Of a stretch of 64,000 nt of DNA, positions 43,068 to 52,762 are shown piece by piece. Location: assembly GCF_000520815.1 (NCBI RefSeq), contig NZ_ASRY01000319.1, positions 1-64,000 of the forward strand, in the 5' to 3' direction. The position numbers and the translations under genes are program-made. The notes under the pieces were generated by a model that was not told where the DNA came from, searched no databases, and saw only the letters and a list, made by a program, of their open reading frames with translations. The stretch is from Paenibacillus maysiensis (lineage in GTDB: Bacteria; Bacillota; Bacilli; Paenibacillales; Paenibacillaceae). The stretch's first letter is position 1; every line of letters begins with the position of its first letter.

Positions 43068-44717
43068 ATGGGGTTGCGGTTAAAAGGTAAGTCGAAACCG
43101 AGGCGACAATTCAAAGTTTCGCTACAGTTCATGATTATTATTTTAGTTGTTTTAGTTATCATTATTTCCTTAATTATTTCCTTGCTTCTCATTCGTAATT
43201 TTGTGATTAACAAGCATTTTGATAATACGAAGGAAAAACTTTCGGGTATTGCCAAGGTGATTGCAAGTGATAGCGATGTTATTCGAAATGTCGAGCAGGG
43301 AGTTCCTGTGAAGCAGATTCAGGACTATTCGCTAAGAGTGATGAATGACGTTAATGTAGATTTTGTTGTCATTCTGAACCGCGATTTAATTCGACTATCC
43401 CATCCGAATGCAACGATGATTGGCAAACCGTTCTCTGATTTGAATGATGCCAGAAGAACGCTGTCCGGTCAGGGGCATTTTTCTGAAAATATAGGTATTT
43501 TGGGCTCAGGCTACCGATATTTTGCGCCGATATTTAATAAACAGAATGAGGTCATTGGCATTGTATGTGTAGGACTGACCATGAGAACCCTGAATTATGA
43601 TCTGATGCAGGCGCAGTATACTATTTTTGGAGGACTGATGCTTGGGCTCTTTAGTGGAGTTCTGGGTGCCATCTTCCTGGCTCAAAAGATCAAAACGATT
43701 TTATTTGGGCTTGAGCCGCAAGAGATAGCAGCACGATTACGTGAAAAAGAAATTATTGAAAATGAGGTCGCTGAAGGAATTATAGCCATTTCGGCAGACA
43801 AGAAAATTATGCTCATGAACAAAGAAGCTCAGGCTAAGTATCAACTGGCAAACCAAGACATGAAAGCCCCGATTGGCGAGCAGCTAGATACCAACTTTTA
43901 TAACGTGCTCTTCAAGAGAGTGTTTGATGATAAAAAGAAAATCAAGGATCGCTCATTTTATGTGAATGGTATAGAAGTCATTGCGACAGTAACGCCTATA
44001 TATATTGAAAATGAGTTTTTTGGGGCAGTTGCAACGCTGCGCGACCAATCCGAGATGATTCATCTTAGCAACCAGTTAAGTGGTACAAAATATTATATTA
44101 ACTCTCTTCGCGGACAGACTCATGAGTTTATGAACAAAATGCACGTAATATCCGGGCTGATTGAGATGAGGCAATATGCGGAGGTCAGTCAGTATATTCA
44201 GCAGCTAAATCACCGGTATCAAAATGAGGTAGGCTTTCTGACCGAGAGAATTAAAGTTCCGGCATTAGCAGGTTTTATTATGGGTAAAATCAACGAAGCA
44301 CGCGAGCAGAATATTTCGGTTCTTCTTGAAGAAAGCTCGAATGTCTCTAATGTGGAAATGCAGGACATCGTTCATGATGTCATACACATTCTGGGCAATT
44401 TTTTTGACAACGCCATAGACTCGATTTTACAAAAAAAACAACCTGGTAGAATTGAGTTGAAATTGAACTATGAGTCTGAGGGAAATGTATTCATTCTAAA
44501 AGTGAAAGATAATGGTATGGGGATTGATTTTGAAATGCAAAAAAGAATATTTGAGCATGGCTTCTCAACCAAAGGAGAAGATAGAGGCTACGGCTTGAAT
44601 CTGGTTAAAACCATGGTGGAAAATCATCAAGGAATCATTGAGCTTGATAGCCAACCGGGTCTGGGAACAAGTATATATGTAGAGTTGCCCTGTACATTGG
44701 AGGTGACAAATAAATGA
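43068..44717 (+). CDS. DcuS/CitA-family sensor histidine kinase
   Basis: A 549-residue membrane kinase of the CitA/DcuS/MalK group. The first membrane helix (about 21-43) is followed by an extracytoplasmic PDC sensor (about 46-183, with the family-like SHPNATMIGKPFSD), a second helix (about 185-207), a cytoplasmic PAS domain (about 225-330) and the kinase core. The phospho-accepting H352 is in GQTHEFMNKMHVISGL, and the ATP lid is in DNGMGIDFEMQ and GYGLNLVKTM. It probably senses a C4-dicarboxylate, citrate or lactate-like acid. A GTG one codon earlier is an equal start option. It overlaps its response regulator by four bases. Confidence 0.92.
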   Translation: MGLRLKGKSKPRRQFKVSLQFMIIILVVLVIIISLIISLLLIRNFVINKHFDNTKEKLSGIAKVIASDSDVIRNVEQGVPVKQIQDYSLRVMNDVNVDFVVILNRDLIRLSHPNATMIGKPFSDLNDARRTLSGQGHFSENIGILGSGYRYFAPIFNKQNEVIGIVCVGLTMRTLNYDLMQAQYTIFGGLMLGLFSGVLGAIFLAQKIKTILFGLEPQEIAARLREKEIIENEVAEGIIAISADKKIMLMNKEAQAKYQLANQDMKAPIGEQLDTNFYNVLFKRVFDDKKKIKDRSFYVNGIEVIATVTPIYIENEFFGAVATLRDQSEMIHLSNQLSGTKYYINSLRGQTHEFMNKMHVISGLIEMRQYAEVSQYIQQLNHRYQNEVGFLTERIKVPALAGFIMGKINEAREQNISVLLEESSNVSNVEMQDIVHDVIHILGNFFDNAIDSILQKKQPGRIELKLNYESEGNVFILKVKDNGMGIDFEMQKRIFEHGFSTKGEDRGYGLNLVKTMVENHQGIIELDSQPGLGTSIYVELPCTLEVTNK

Positions 44718-45451
44718 AGGTTCTGATTGTTGAGGATGATCCGATGGTTGCTGAGCTCAATCAACAGTTTATTGAGCGCATGGACAATTTAGACGTTGTA
44801 TGTAAGGCGGATACTGTAAATAAAGCACAGGATTGTCTTCAAAAATGGACGCCGGATCTGGTATTGCTGGACGTTTATTTACCTGGCAAAAGCGGACTAA
44901 CTTTATTATCACATATGCAGGAGCATCAGTATCATGCGTCGGTTATTTTAATTACGGCTGCAAAAGACATTCAAACGGTGAAGGAAGCTGTATTTTATGG
45001 AGTTGCAGACTATTTAATTAAACCCTTTACATTCGAACGCTTTAAGTTGGCTGTTGAGAAAATCCAGCGTCTGGCCACGGTGATGGAGGAAGGGAACGGA
45101 ATTAATCAAGCAGTCATTGATCATTATTTTAATAAAGAAGAGCATATGGATATGGAGAAGAAAGAACCTTCTGAAAACCTAACCAAGAATCTTCCCAAAA
45201 ATCTATCCAAAAACCTGTCCAAACTGACCATGACCACGATACTGAAGAGCATCCAAGAGCTGGACGGTCCATTCTCGGTTGAAACGTTAGCCAGAGAAGT
45301 GGACTTGTCCCGTATTACGGTGAAAAAATATATTCAGTTCCTGGTGGACGATGGCTTCTTGATTGAATCGATAGAATACCACAAGGTTGGAAGGCCGCTA
45401 ATGCTCTATCAGTTGAACCCTGATGTAAAAGAACCGCCATTTCCATTGTAA
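44714..45451 (+). CDS. DcuR/CitB-family response regulator
   Basis: A 245-residue regulator with a receiver domain (EDD at 7-9, phospho-acceptor D53 in LVLLDVYLPGKSG, lysine in LIKPFTFERF) and a C-terminal HTH of the CitT/DcuR type (about 180-235, FSVETLAREVDLSRITVKKY). Between them lies an odd linker of tandem NL(S/T/P)K units (NLTKNLPKNLSKNLSK). It is co-transcribed with the kinase. It likely activates the AEC transporter and D-lactate dehydrogenase genes just downstream on the opposite strand, whose promoter carries paired TTTTTTCACAAA-like sites. Confidence 0.92.
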   Translation: MKVLIVEDDPMVAELNQQFIERMDNLDVVCKADTVNKAQDCLQKWTPDLVLLDVYLPGKSGLTLLSHMQEHQYHASVILITAAKDIQTVKEAVFYGVADYLIKPFTFERFKLAVEKIQRLATVMEEGNGINQAVIDHYFNKEEHMDMEKKEPSENLTKNLPKNLSKNLSKLTMTTILKSIQELDGPFSVETLAREVDLSRITVKKYIQFLVDDGFLIESIEYHKVGRPLMLYQLNPDVKEPPFPL

Positions 45452-45475
45452 TCTGGAAATAGCGGTTCTTTTTTT
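45428..45475 (+). terminator. terminator overlapping the response-regulator stop codon
   Basis: AAGAACCGCCATTTCC and GGAAATAGCGGTTCTT form a long stem followed by seven T's; the stop codon lies in the loop. Confidence 0.85.
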
Positions 45476-45502
45476 GTCCAACAAGAGTGTCGAGCTTTCT
45501 AA

Positions 45503-46522
45503 TTATTTCATAGAAAGAACAGGGAGCGGGACCAGATTGTCCGAAGATTGGGTTGTAATAAAATCATGGAAGTTGTCGTAGCTAGTTTCAATCATGTTGG
45601 ATAACGCCGTAACGGTATTCGAGCCAGCATGAGGCGTTACCAAAACTCTTGGATACAGCTCCACAAGCTTCTGGATCGTTGGGTCCGGGAGCATTTGCCA
45701 TGGATCAAATGCTCTGAAAAATAATTCATCTTCTTTAGGGAAGACATCCGTAGCGAAGCCTTCCAGATGATTGCTGAGCAAAGCGTCCAAAATGGCTTGG
45801 TTATCTTGTAATTCTCCACGAGAAGTATTGATAAGAATAGATCCCTTTTTCATTTTTGCTAAAAAGCTGGCGTTAATCATCTTGTCGTTCTGTCCCGGCA
45901 GATAAGGAACATGCACACTGACGATATCACTCTCTGCCAATAGCTCATCTAAAGTTGTGAATGGAATGACTTCCTTGGCTGCGTCAGATTGGTACACATC
46001 ATAGCCAATAACAGAAGCTCCTAATCCTTTAAACAATTTGGCCTCCGTCAGACCAATGCGACCGACCCCGATAATCCCAACTTTACAGTTATGGATCTCT
46101 TTGCTGAATGTATGCTCATCCACAATAAAATTTTTGAACGAGCTTTTGGTAGTCATATAAGCGGTGTGTCGGAACAGCATCATTGCCAAAGTTAAGGAGA
46201 GCTCCGCAATGGCATTCGGAGAGTAGGATGGCACACGTGCCACCTTCATTCCGAATTCGCTGCAGGCATCCAAATCAATGTGGTTGATTCCGACCGTTCT
46301 GGTGAAAACATATTGAATGCCGTATTCCTTGAATTTCGTGAGATTCTCTCGATTCGCAGCGCAGTTTCCTCTTAACAAAACGGCATCATGATGCTGTGCC
46401 AATTCCGCATTGCCGGAAGTTAGCAGCTCTTCTACCAGCGTTAGTTGAAAGTTATATTTATTGAGGTCATGGAAATATGGTTTCTCATAAGAACGGACGC
46501 CGTAGCAAATTATTTTTAACAT
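45503..46522 (-). CDS. D-2-hydroxyacid dehydrogenase (D-lactate dehydrogenase-like)
   Basis: A 339-residue NAD-dependent D-2-hydroxyacid dehydrogenase. It has the substrate-side TRTVGINHIDLDACSEFGMK, the nucleotide-binding VGIIGVGRIGLTEAKLFKG (about residues 147-165), catalytic arginine in INTSRGELQDNQA and histidine in VTPHAGSNTVTAL. The N-terminal pattern and VPSYSPNAIAEL resemble D-lactate/VanH-type enzymes. It probably interconverts pyruvate and D-lactate or a related acid. It lies 17 bases after an AEC transporter gene on the same strand, forming an organic-acid operon under the adjacent two-component system. Confidence 0.88.
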   Translation of the reverse strand: MLKIICYGVRSYEKPYFHDLNKYNFQLTLVEELLTSGNAELAQHHDAVLLRGNCAANRENLTKFKEYGIQYVFTRTVGINHIDLDACSEFGMKVARVPSYSPNAIAELSLTLAMMLFRHTAYMTTKSSFKNFIVDEHTFSKEIHNCKVGIIGVGRIGLTEAKLFKGLGASVIGYDVYQSDAAKEVIPFTTLDELLAESDIVSVHVPYLPGQNDKMINASFLAKMKKGSILINTSRGELQDNQAILDALLSNHLEGFATDVFPKEDELFFRAFDPWQMLPDPTIQKLVELYPRVLVTPHAGSNTVTALSNMIETSYDNFHDFITTQSSDNLVPLPVLSMK

Positions 46523-46539
46523 GTTGTTTTCCCCCTAAT

Positions 46540-47595
46540 TTAGAAAATGCCAATTTTATCAATGATATTTAGCGTAATAATCCAAACTGGAATCATGACG
46601 ACAGAAGTTATAGTTGATAGAAGCGATGCATTGGAAGTCAATATGGCTTCCTTATCGAAACTGATGGCATAGGCTGCGGCTACGGTAGCTGTAGGAGTAG
46701 CCATCATAATGACAATAGTAGATAAAGCGACAGTATCGACCGACAGAATATGGGATACAGTTAACAAAGCCAGCAAAACGATGTTAACAATGGGTACAAG
46801 CCAAACCTTAACTATGCTGTAATACCAAGAGGTCTTGTCAGTAGCTGCCGACTTGAAGCTGATCTCACCCAATGTAGAGCCAATCGATAACCAGGCTAAT
46901 GGTGAAGCTAGCCCAGCAAGGTAGGTCATGGGCTTAAACAACCAGACAGCGGTTTGATCAATTCTTAGAAAAGCGAATTGCTGAATGGCCCCATCCTCTG
47001 TAGCTACGCTCATCTGTGGCAAATAACCCTGAAACAACCAAACAAACAAGCCTAGAAAAGTGGCGATAACGATCGGATTTAAAAACATGGTTTTGAGATT
47101 TTTAAGCTCCATTTTTAAGCCGCTCATTTTGATATAGCCATAGGAGTATAAGAAAATGCGGTAGCCTATGTTAAAAATGGAACTGTACATAACTCCGGTA
47201 GGACCGTAGATTGCCGCAACAATTGGAATTCCGAAAAAAGTAGTAGAACCGAAAATAGTTAATACCCGCAGAACATCCTGTTTATCTTTGTTGTAGCTCA
47301 GGAAGAAAGGTTTTGAAATAAAAATGAGAATAATATAAATTAAAATTCCCCATATTAAAACATTCATGCCTTGCTTTAATATTGTAGGATTAATATCCTG
47401 CATGAAAGAGTTAAAGGCTAGCGCTGGTAAAGCCACGGTTAAAACAACCTTGGACAGCAGCTTTCCTACTTGTGCTGTAAAAATTCCCTTCTTGCGGCAA
47501 AAGAAACCAAGAAGGATAATAAAAACGGTGGAAGCGATGGAACTGAGAATATTATTATCTGTTATGGTCGATGTAATCATTTGTAGTAAAGACAT
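46540..47595 (-). CDS. AEC-family (auxin efflux carrier/MleP-like) organic acid transporter
   Basis: A 351-residue membrane protein with about ten helices in two halves, typical of AEC carriers such as malate permease. It opens SIASTVFIILLGFFCRKKGIF, has KLLSKVVLTVALPALAFNSF near residue 45 and MMATPTATVAAAYAISFDKE near 295. With the D-lactate dehydrogenase downstream and the DcuS-like system nearby, export or exchange of malate, lactate or a similar acid is likely. The ATG follows GAGAGGG. Its upstream region holds paired regulator-like sites. Confidence 0.88.
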   Translation of the reverse strand: MSLLQMITSTITDNNILSSIASTVFIILLGFFCRKKGIFTAQVGKLLSKVVLTVALPALAFNSFMQDINPTILKQGMNVLIWGILIYIILIFISKPFFLSYNKDKQDVLRVLTIFGSTTFFGIPIVAAIYGPTGVMYSSIFNIGYRIFLYSYGYIKMSGLKMELKNLKTMFLNPIVIATFLGLFVWLFQGYLPQMSVATEDGAIQQFAFLRIDQTAVWLFKPMTYLAGLASPLAWLSIGSTLGEISFKSAATDKTSWYYSIVKVWLVPIVNIVLLALLTVSHILSVDTVALSTIVIMMATPTATVAAAYAISFDKEAILTSNASLLSTITSVVMIPVWIITLNIIDKIGIF

Positions 47596-47617
47596 AGATA
47601 AAACCCTCTCTTGTACC

Positions 47618-47709
47618 TTTTTTCACAAAAGTGACTATGCAATTCCCTGATCTTTTGGCCAAAGTGGTTGGTTTGCACCTTTATAGTAAAATGACTTTGT
47701 GAAAAAAAG
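47618..47709 (-). promoter_or_regulatory. paired inverted TTTTTTCACAAA-type sites upstream of the AEC transporter
   Basis: TTTTTCACAAAAGTGAC (47618-47634) and, on the other strand, CTTTTTTTCACAAAGTCAT (47691-47709) are inverted copies about 56 bases apart in the promoter region of the transporter-dehydrogenase operon. Similar T-rich CACAAA sites are bound by CitT/MalR-type response regulators in bacilli, so this is a candidate target of the adjacent DcuR-like regulator. Confidence 0.55.
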
Positions 47710-47872
47710 AACAATATCTAATTAATTTAACTTATGAAACTAATTTAAAAAATTTATACGTTACATCAGATGGGCAAATGAGAGGTACTCATCAACATAC
47801 ATGCTATAATATAAATCACTAAACCCAACTTAATTAGTGGGTTAAATAGAAAAGACGAGCAGGAGGGTCCAC

Positions 47873-48820
47873 ATGAATCCGATACAACATATACTGGACG
47901 AATTTCCGGTGATCGTGCTGGACGGCGCAATGGCGACCGAGCTGGAGCGTCATGGGCATGATCTGAACGATAGCTTATGGTCGGCTAAAATACTCCATGA
48001 GCATCCGGAGTCGATCAAGCGTGTGCATAGAGACTATTTTGAAGCGGGTGCAGACTGCGCGATCACTGCGAGCTATCAGGCTACCTTTGAAGGCTACGTC
48101 AAACGGGGTTTAAGCGAAAATGAAGCGCTGGAGTTGATTCAGTCCTCAGTACGGATTGCCGTACAGGCACGGGATGAATTTTGGGCAGATATTACGGCTG
48201 GTGCAAAACAACAGCATCGTCCCAAACCGCTGGTTGCGGCCTCCGTTGGCCCCTACGGCGCGTTTTTGGCGGATGGCTCAGAATATCGCGGTGATTATAC
48301 GCTGAGCGAGGAACAGCTTGTGGAGTTCCACAGGCCGCGTATGAAAGCGCTGATCGAGGCGGGCGCGGACATTTTGGCCTGTGAAACAATACCATGTCTG
48401 GTCGAAGCCAAGGCCATCGCGCGATTGCTAAAGGAATTTCCCGGCACGTATGCCTGGATCAGCTTTAGTGCAAAGGATGGGCAGCACATCAGCAATGGGG
48501 AGTCTGCCGCCGCGTGCGCTGAATGGCTGGATAAACACGAGCAAGTGGCTGCTATAGGTATTAATTGTACTTTGCCGCAGTACATTCCATCGCTCATCCA
48601 CGAAATGCGCAGTTATACGGATAAGCCTGTGGTGGTGTATCCCAATCTGGGGGAGGAATATGATCCGGTTACCAAGACATGGCACGGTACGAGTTGTACA
48701 GAGACGTTCGGGCAGAGTGCTCGCCAATGGTATGAAGCAGGAGCCCGTCTGATTGGCGGTTGTTGCCGGACTCAGCCGGAGGATATCCAAGGAATTGTGG
48801 CATGGTCGAGAGGCGCATAG
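47873..48820 (+). CDS. mmuM: homocysteine S-methyltransferase
   Basis: A 315-residue zinc-dependent methyltransferase of the MmuM/YbgG type, which makes methionine from homocysteine and S-methylmethionine or SAM. It has VLDGAMATELERHGHDLND at residues 14-32, ASYQATFEGY and the zinc ligands: one cysteine in GINCTLPQYI (near 229) and the pair in IGGCCRTQPEDI (near 296). The AGGAGGGTCCAC site precedes the ATG. No SAM riboswitch or T-box is visible in 47710-47872. A strong terminator follows. Confidence 0.93.
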   Translation: MNPIQHILDEFPVIVLDGAMATELERHGHDLNDSLWSAKILHEHPESIKRVHRDYFEAGADCAITASYQATFEGYVKRGLSENEALELIQSSVRIAVQARDEFWADITAGAKQQHRPKPLVAASVGPYGAFLADGSEYRGDYTLSEEQLVEFHRPRMKALIEAGADILACETIPCLVEAKAIARLLKEFPGTYAWISFSAKDGQHISNGESAAACAEWLDKHEQVAAIGINCTLPQYIPSLIHEMRSYTDKPVVVYPNLGEEYDPVTKTWHGTSCTETFGQSARQWYEAGARLIGGCCRTQPEDIQGIVAWSRGA

Positions 48821-48886
48821 GCGGGGCTGAACGAAGGATGAAGAAGGCAATTCATAAGGGGCGTTCTTCCACTGTACTATAAAAGT

Positions 48887-48943
48887 AAACAGGCTGAACC
48901 AAGTGGTTCTCCAGCAATGGAGGGCTTGGTTCAGCCTGTTTTT
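48887..48943 (+). terminator. terminator after mmuM
   Basis: AACAGGCTGAACCAAG and CTTGGTTCAGCCTGTT form a 16-bp perfect stem followed by TTTTT. Confidence 0.88.
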
Positions 48944-49023
48944 GTAATGACAAATAGTCTTTGTATCATGCAGGAGTGACGTACAACAGCGTGACAGCAT
49001 CCCACTTGATACACGATCTCCGG

Positions 49024-51336
49024 TTAGCTGTCTGACAGTTGTTCCAGCAACGCATCTCCGTTCTGGCTTACCCGAATGTAGGCATAATGAGCGTTCTGTT
49101 CAACATTACGCCCGGTTCCCTCGGGGATGAAATAATTCTCAATACCGTACTGAATACGTGAACCATCCCATTGCCCATTCAGAATGACCTCATGATCAGC
49201 CAGCTTTTCGCCTTCCTGATACAGGCGGTCCGCGATGTATACTCCCTGGGAGCCAGGCGTGAGAACGACTTTAACCTTGCCCCGGTTCCAATGGTCCTGC
49301 GAAAAAGGGGTAGAGATATCGTAATTCAGCATGACATAATCGCCTTGTAACAGGGAGCGCGGGTCTACAGGGGCTAGTTTGAGCTTGATGGAAGCGCCTG
49401 TGGCAAGCAGGGTTTCACTTCTCACAGTCTGATAGCCGATTACCCCGAGCTGTAGCACGATGACTATGGCAATCAGGAGCGGACTTAAGCGCATGAAGCT
49501 AAAGCTGCGGTGGTCGGCATCAAACGCTGTCTTGCCGCTATGGGCCATCCGCCGATCCGCCCACCACGTAATTCCGAGTGCAATGACACCCAGCAGCGCC
49601 AGCGTAAAGGACTTATACAGTAGCGTCCACAACAAATCATAGTATTTGAAGCCAATAAAAATAAACCAGAACACTACGCTTGTGAAGGCCGCCGATTTTT
49701 GTTTTAGTCGGATGAAGGCAAAGACCATACCTGTAACGATAACAAAATAAAAAATGTTAATCAGCACATAAGAGTGTGGAATGACATCCTCAAAAAAGGT
49801 CGCCCATAACATAAACAGCAAGCTGAAAAATAAGGAGCTATCCCGGAGGTGTTCTTTTAACTCCGTCTTGAGTATAAAGTAGCTTATCCCATATAACACA
49901 GCATTGGCGATGAAAAGAGAGAAGATGATGAACTCATAGGTCCAGTTCCAAGAATCCCACTCCTGAAGCTGCTGAAAAAGAATGGTCGCCAGATTCAGGT
50001 TTACAAAGGTATAGGTAAAAAAGAGCTGCCTTTTCCCCTTGGAGCGAAACCATCCGGCGATGGAAACGATCAGAAATAATGCCGAAAGCAACGTCTGATC
50101 TGACCATAAAATGGCCACCCAGCCTGTAATATAACTGATCGTCAACAGGGTATAACGTATTACAGAATCCAGCTTGGATTCCGGAATGACAATCATCGAA
50201 ATCATAAGCAGCAACGACACACCCAACAGTACATATTCGGTGTGGTTTACATTCGTGCTAATGTTAATCAGTCCGATCAGGGATATACTTCCAATCAGCA
50301 CTCCAACCACTTTGATCACGCGGGATACGGTTTTGCTGATCCATTCACTGCTACGTTCCTCGGGAACGGTTGTCTCAGTCTTTGATGTACTGATGCCCGT
50401 TGTCTCCGTATTGGATTTTGCGATGTCCTCTTTGTCCTCGTTGGATATTTCCTCAGCTTCCGCCGGTGTTTTCCCCAAACGATTCAAACAACGGAAAAAC
50501 CATACATTACCCGTCAACAGCAGCGCCACAAAAATCAACCCAAAGACAAAGAACAGCGATGAAGAGTACGCTTCCGCCAGCTCGATAAATTTAAAGACAG
50601 CAAAAGCGGAGGTCGCCAATGCATTCAAGGTGAGCAGCGTTTTACTCAGTCGGACCTTGGTAAACACATAAAATCCAATAGCGATTACAGCGATACAGGG
50701 TATGTTCATAATGAGACCATATTCATCCAGTGCAAAAGAGTTAGTCATCGTCAGCACGGCTATATGGAAAACGATAAAGCTCATATATTTCAGCGGTCCA
50801 GAATGTATACGATGAAGGAACGTCAATAGAAACAACACCAGATTGACCAGTGCGAACACTCCGGCAATGGACAACGATTCCAGTTCGCTATAAGACGTAC
50901 TTTGCATCGTAGGGTAAAAATAAAGCCACAAACCGAAATGAATCAGTACAAAAGACAGCATATAAAAAGGATTGTAGCGGGTGATCCAGCTAAGTAACAG
51001 AGCCGGAATCGACCAAATTAAAAACAATCCGTAGCTGTCCGCATGGGAATTGTAAATTTGACCGAGCAACGCCACGGAAACGCCAAAGGCTATACAGCCA
51101 GCCACCAGAAATATATTCGACAGAAAGGCTTGCTGACCGGGAATAGCGCGTATACGTGCAAATACAAAGGACAAGCCATAGAACAGCACGATAAGCGCAG
51201 CAGCCAGCACAATTTTGACCGTCCGATCCAGTCCGCCCCAATTGGAGGCGAAAAAATAAATAATCGCGGCCAGTACCAGTGAGATGCCCAGCAGATAGCC
51301 CGTACGTATCGCATTGAATCGCAGCATTCGTTTCAC
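49024..51336 (-). CDS. large membrane protein with DUF2157-like and C-terminal GDYxxLxY domains
   Basis: A 770-residue polytopic protein. Roughly 20 hydrophobic segments occupy residues 10-620, interrupted by a charged Ser/Thr/Glu-rich cytoplasmic loop near 295-335 (NEDKEDIAKSNTETTGISTS). The C-terminal ~150 residues form an extracytoplasmic domain containing GDYVMLNYDIS, the GDYxxLxY signature. The first part resembles DUF2157 membrane proteins. Fusion of these two modules is known among uncharacterised Firmicute proteins. No function can be given. The ATG follows AGGTACGTG weakly. Confidence 0.78.
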   Translation of the reverse strand: MKRMLRFNAIRTGYLLGISLVLAAIIYFFASNWGGLDRTVKIVLAAALIVLFYGLSFVFARIRAIPGQQAFLSNIFLVAGCIAFGVSVALLGQIYNSHADSYGLFLIWSIPALLLSWITRYNPFYMLSFVLIHFGLWLYFYPTMQSTSYSELESLSIAGVFALVNLVLFLLTFLHRIHSGPLKYMSFIVFHIAVLTMTNSFALDEYGLIMNIPCIAVIAIGFYVFTKVRLSKTLLTLNALATSAFAVFKFIELAEAYSSSLFFVFGLIFVALLLTGNVWFFRCLNRLGKTPAEAEEISNEDKEDIAKSNTETTGISTSKTETTVPEERSSEWISKTVSRVIKVVGVLIGSISLIGLINISTNVNHTEYVLLGVSLLLMISMIVIPESKLDSVIRYTLLTISYITGWVAILWSDQTLLSALFLIVSIAGWFRSKGKRQLFFTYTFVNLNLATILFQQLQEWDSWNWTYEFIIFSLFIANAVLYGISYFILKTELKEHLRDSSLFFSLLFMLWATFFEDVIPHSYVLINIFYFVIVTGMVFAFIRLKQKSAAFTSVVFWFIFIGFKYYDLLWTLLYKSFTLALLGVIALGITWWADRRMAHSGKTAFDADHRSFSFMRLSPLLIAIVIVLQLGVIGYQTVRSETLLATGASIKLKLAPVDPRSLLQGDYVMLNYDISTPFSQDHWNRGKVKVVLTPGSQGVYIADRLYQEGEKLADHEVILNGQWDGSRIQYGIENYFIPEGTGRNVEQNAHYAYIRVSQNGDALLEQLSDS

Positions 51337-51687
51337 GTACCTTTCCTGTTGGTTTGATGCCTATTATAGCGTTGAAAGGTCTGAGAACCAAGCAGGAATT
51401 AGGATCAGGTCATAAAAAAGGAGAGCCACCGATGGAATATCTTATTTAGGCTATATTGGATTTTTCATGGATATCCCCCCGGAATATTTATAATTTTTTT
51501 GTGGAGTATTACGATTTTTCCGAATAAAATTCTTAATAGTGTACTTTTATGTGCATTGTAATATTTTAGATATAAATGAGAACTTCTTTTTCTATACTTA
51601 TATGATAACGCTTTTATTTAGGGTTATTAATACCGAAACACAAGTTGTTGACTGTCCAAACTTAAGGTTATAATAAAAGGAGGGGTG
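51337..51687. other. AT-rich intergenic region between divergent genes
   Basis: No gene or strong structure is seen. It must contain promoters for the membrane protein (leftward) and the AraC regulator (rightward), but none stands out. Confidence 0.5.
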
Positions 51688-52674
51688 ATGGGGCTAATGG
51701 AACATGATGAATTGGATCGCAAGCTGCGTGAATTGACGGCAAGTGAGGAAGCCTATCGAGAACATCCGTATCTGTCCGAGAAATATAACAGCATTAGACA
51801 GATTGAATATAACGGTCAAAAAGTGTTTGTGTTTTATTTGGAGGGCGGCAAAATCAAGATTACAAAGCACAGTCGATTTGCTGAGGTTCCTATGCATATC
51901 CACAATGATATTGAAATGAATTATGTCTATTCGGGGCAGTGTACACAGATCATCAACGATCAGACGGTGACATTAACGGAGGGCCGAATTTGTATTGTGG
52001 ATGCCGGAGCGCCGCATGCGATTTTGGCGACAGGTGAGAATGATATTATCGTGAACATTTCAATGAGCAGAGAGTATTTCTCCACTTCTTTTCTAAGCCG
52101 CTTGTCCGGTCACAGCATGATTACGGATTTTCTGGTGAATGCGATTTCGGATAATCAGACGCATAACAGATACATTATTTTTCATTCTGAAAACAGCAGA
52201 AAGCTCGGTTTGTTTATGCGGGAACTTCTGTGTGAATATTATGATCAATCCCTGTGTTCTGAAGAGATGATCGACTGTTATATGGTTTTGATCTTTTCTG
52301 AACTATTGCGCGTATTCCAATTTGATACGAACCAGAAGCATGCCAAATCGTCTTCCCATCCATCCGTCATTGAGATTCTTCACTACCTGGAAGAGAACTT
52401 CCAAACGTGTACGCTTGCTTCTACAGCAGAGCACTTTAATTTCCACCCGAACTACCTGAGTGCGCTGCTTAAAAAATCGACCGGACGATCGTTTAAACAA
52501 TTGATTTTGATCCACCGAATGACGCGTTCCTCGCTCCTTCTTTCCAATACAGATACACCCGTGTATCATATTGCGGCGGACATTGGCTATGATAATTTGA
52601 GCTTTTTTTACCGCAAATTCAAAGACTATTTCGGCGTAACTCCGAATGAATATAGAGAGCAGCATAAAGCGTGA
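51688..52674 (+). CDS. AraC-family regulator, probably of rhamnose genes
   Basis: A 328-residue regulator with an N-terminal cupin-like sugar-binding domain (AEVPMHIHNDIEMNYVYSGQ, about residues 68-87) and a C-terminal double-HTH AraC domain (about 225-326, ending VYHIAADIGYDNLSFFYRKF). It converges on rhaD, so it may be the activator of the rhamnose operon, an inference from position. The start is uncertain: ATG at 51688 is close to the AAAGGAGG, and ATG at 51697 is a little far. A terminator follows. Confidence 0.88.
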   Translation: MGLMEHDELDRKLRELTASEEAYREHPYLSEKYNSIRQIEYNGQKVFVFYLEGGKIKITKHSRFAEVPMHIHNDIEMNYVYSGQCTQIINDQTVTLTEGRICIVDAGAPHAILATGENDIIVNISMSREYFSTSFLSRLSGHSMITDFLVNAISDNQTHNRYIIFHSENSRKLGLFMRELLCEYYDQSLCSEEMIDCYMVLIFSELLRVFQFDTNQKHAKSSSHPSVIEILHYLEENFQTCTLASTAEHFNFHPNYLSALLKKSTGRSFKQLILIHRMTRSSLLLSNTDTPVYHIAADIGYDNLSFFYRKFKDYFGVTPNEYREQHKA

Positions 52675-52692
52675 TATCCCTTAGGCATGACA

Positions 52693-52734
52693 AAGGCTCC
52701 ATGGCTGGTTTGAGACGAGCCGTGGAGCATTTTG
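52693..52734 (+). terminator. terminator after the AraC regulator
   Basis: GGCTCCATGGCTGG and the near-complement GAGCCGTGGAGC form a hairpin followed by ATTTT. Confidence 0.7.
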
Positions 52735-52762
52735 GGTTGTGAGCTATGAGGTCAGCCTATGT

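Noticed and set aside
47710-47872. SAM riboswitch or T-box ahead of mmuM
   Set aside because: Neither S-box core motifs nor the T-box sequence are present.
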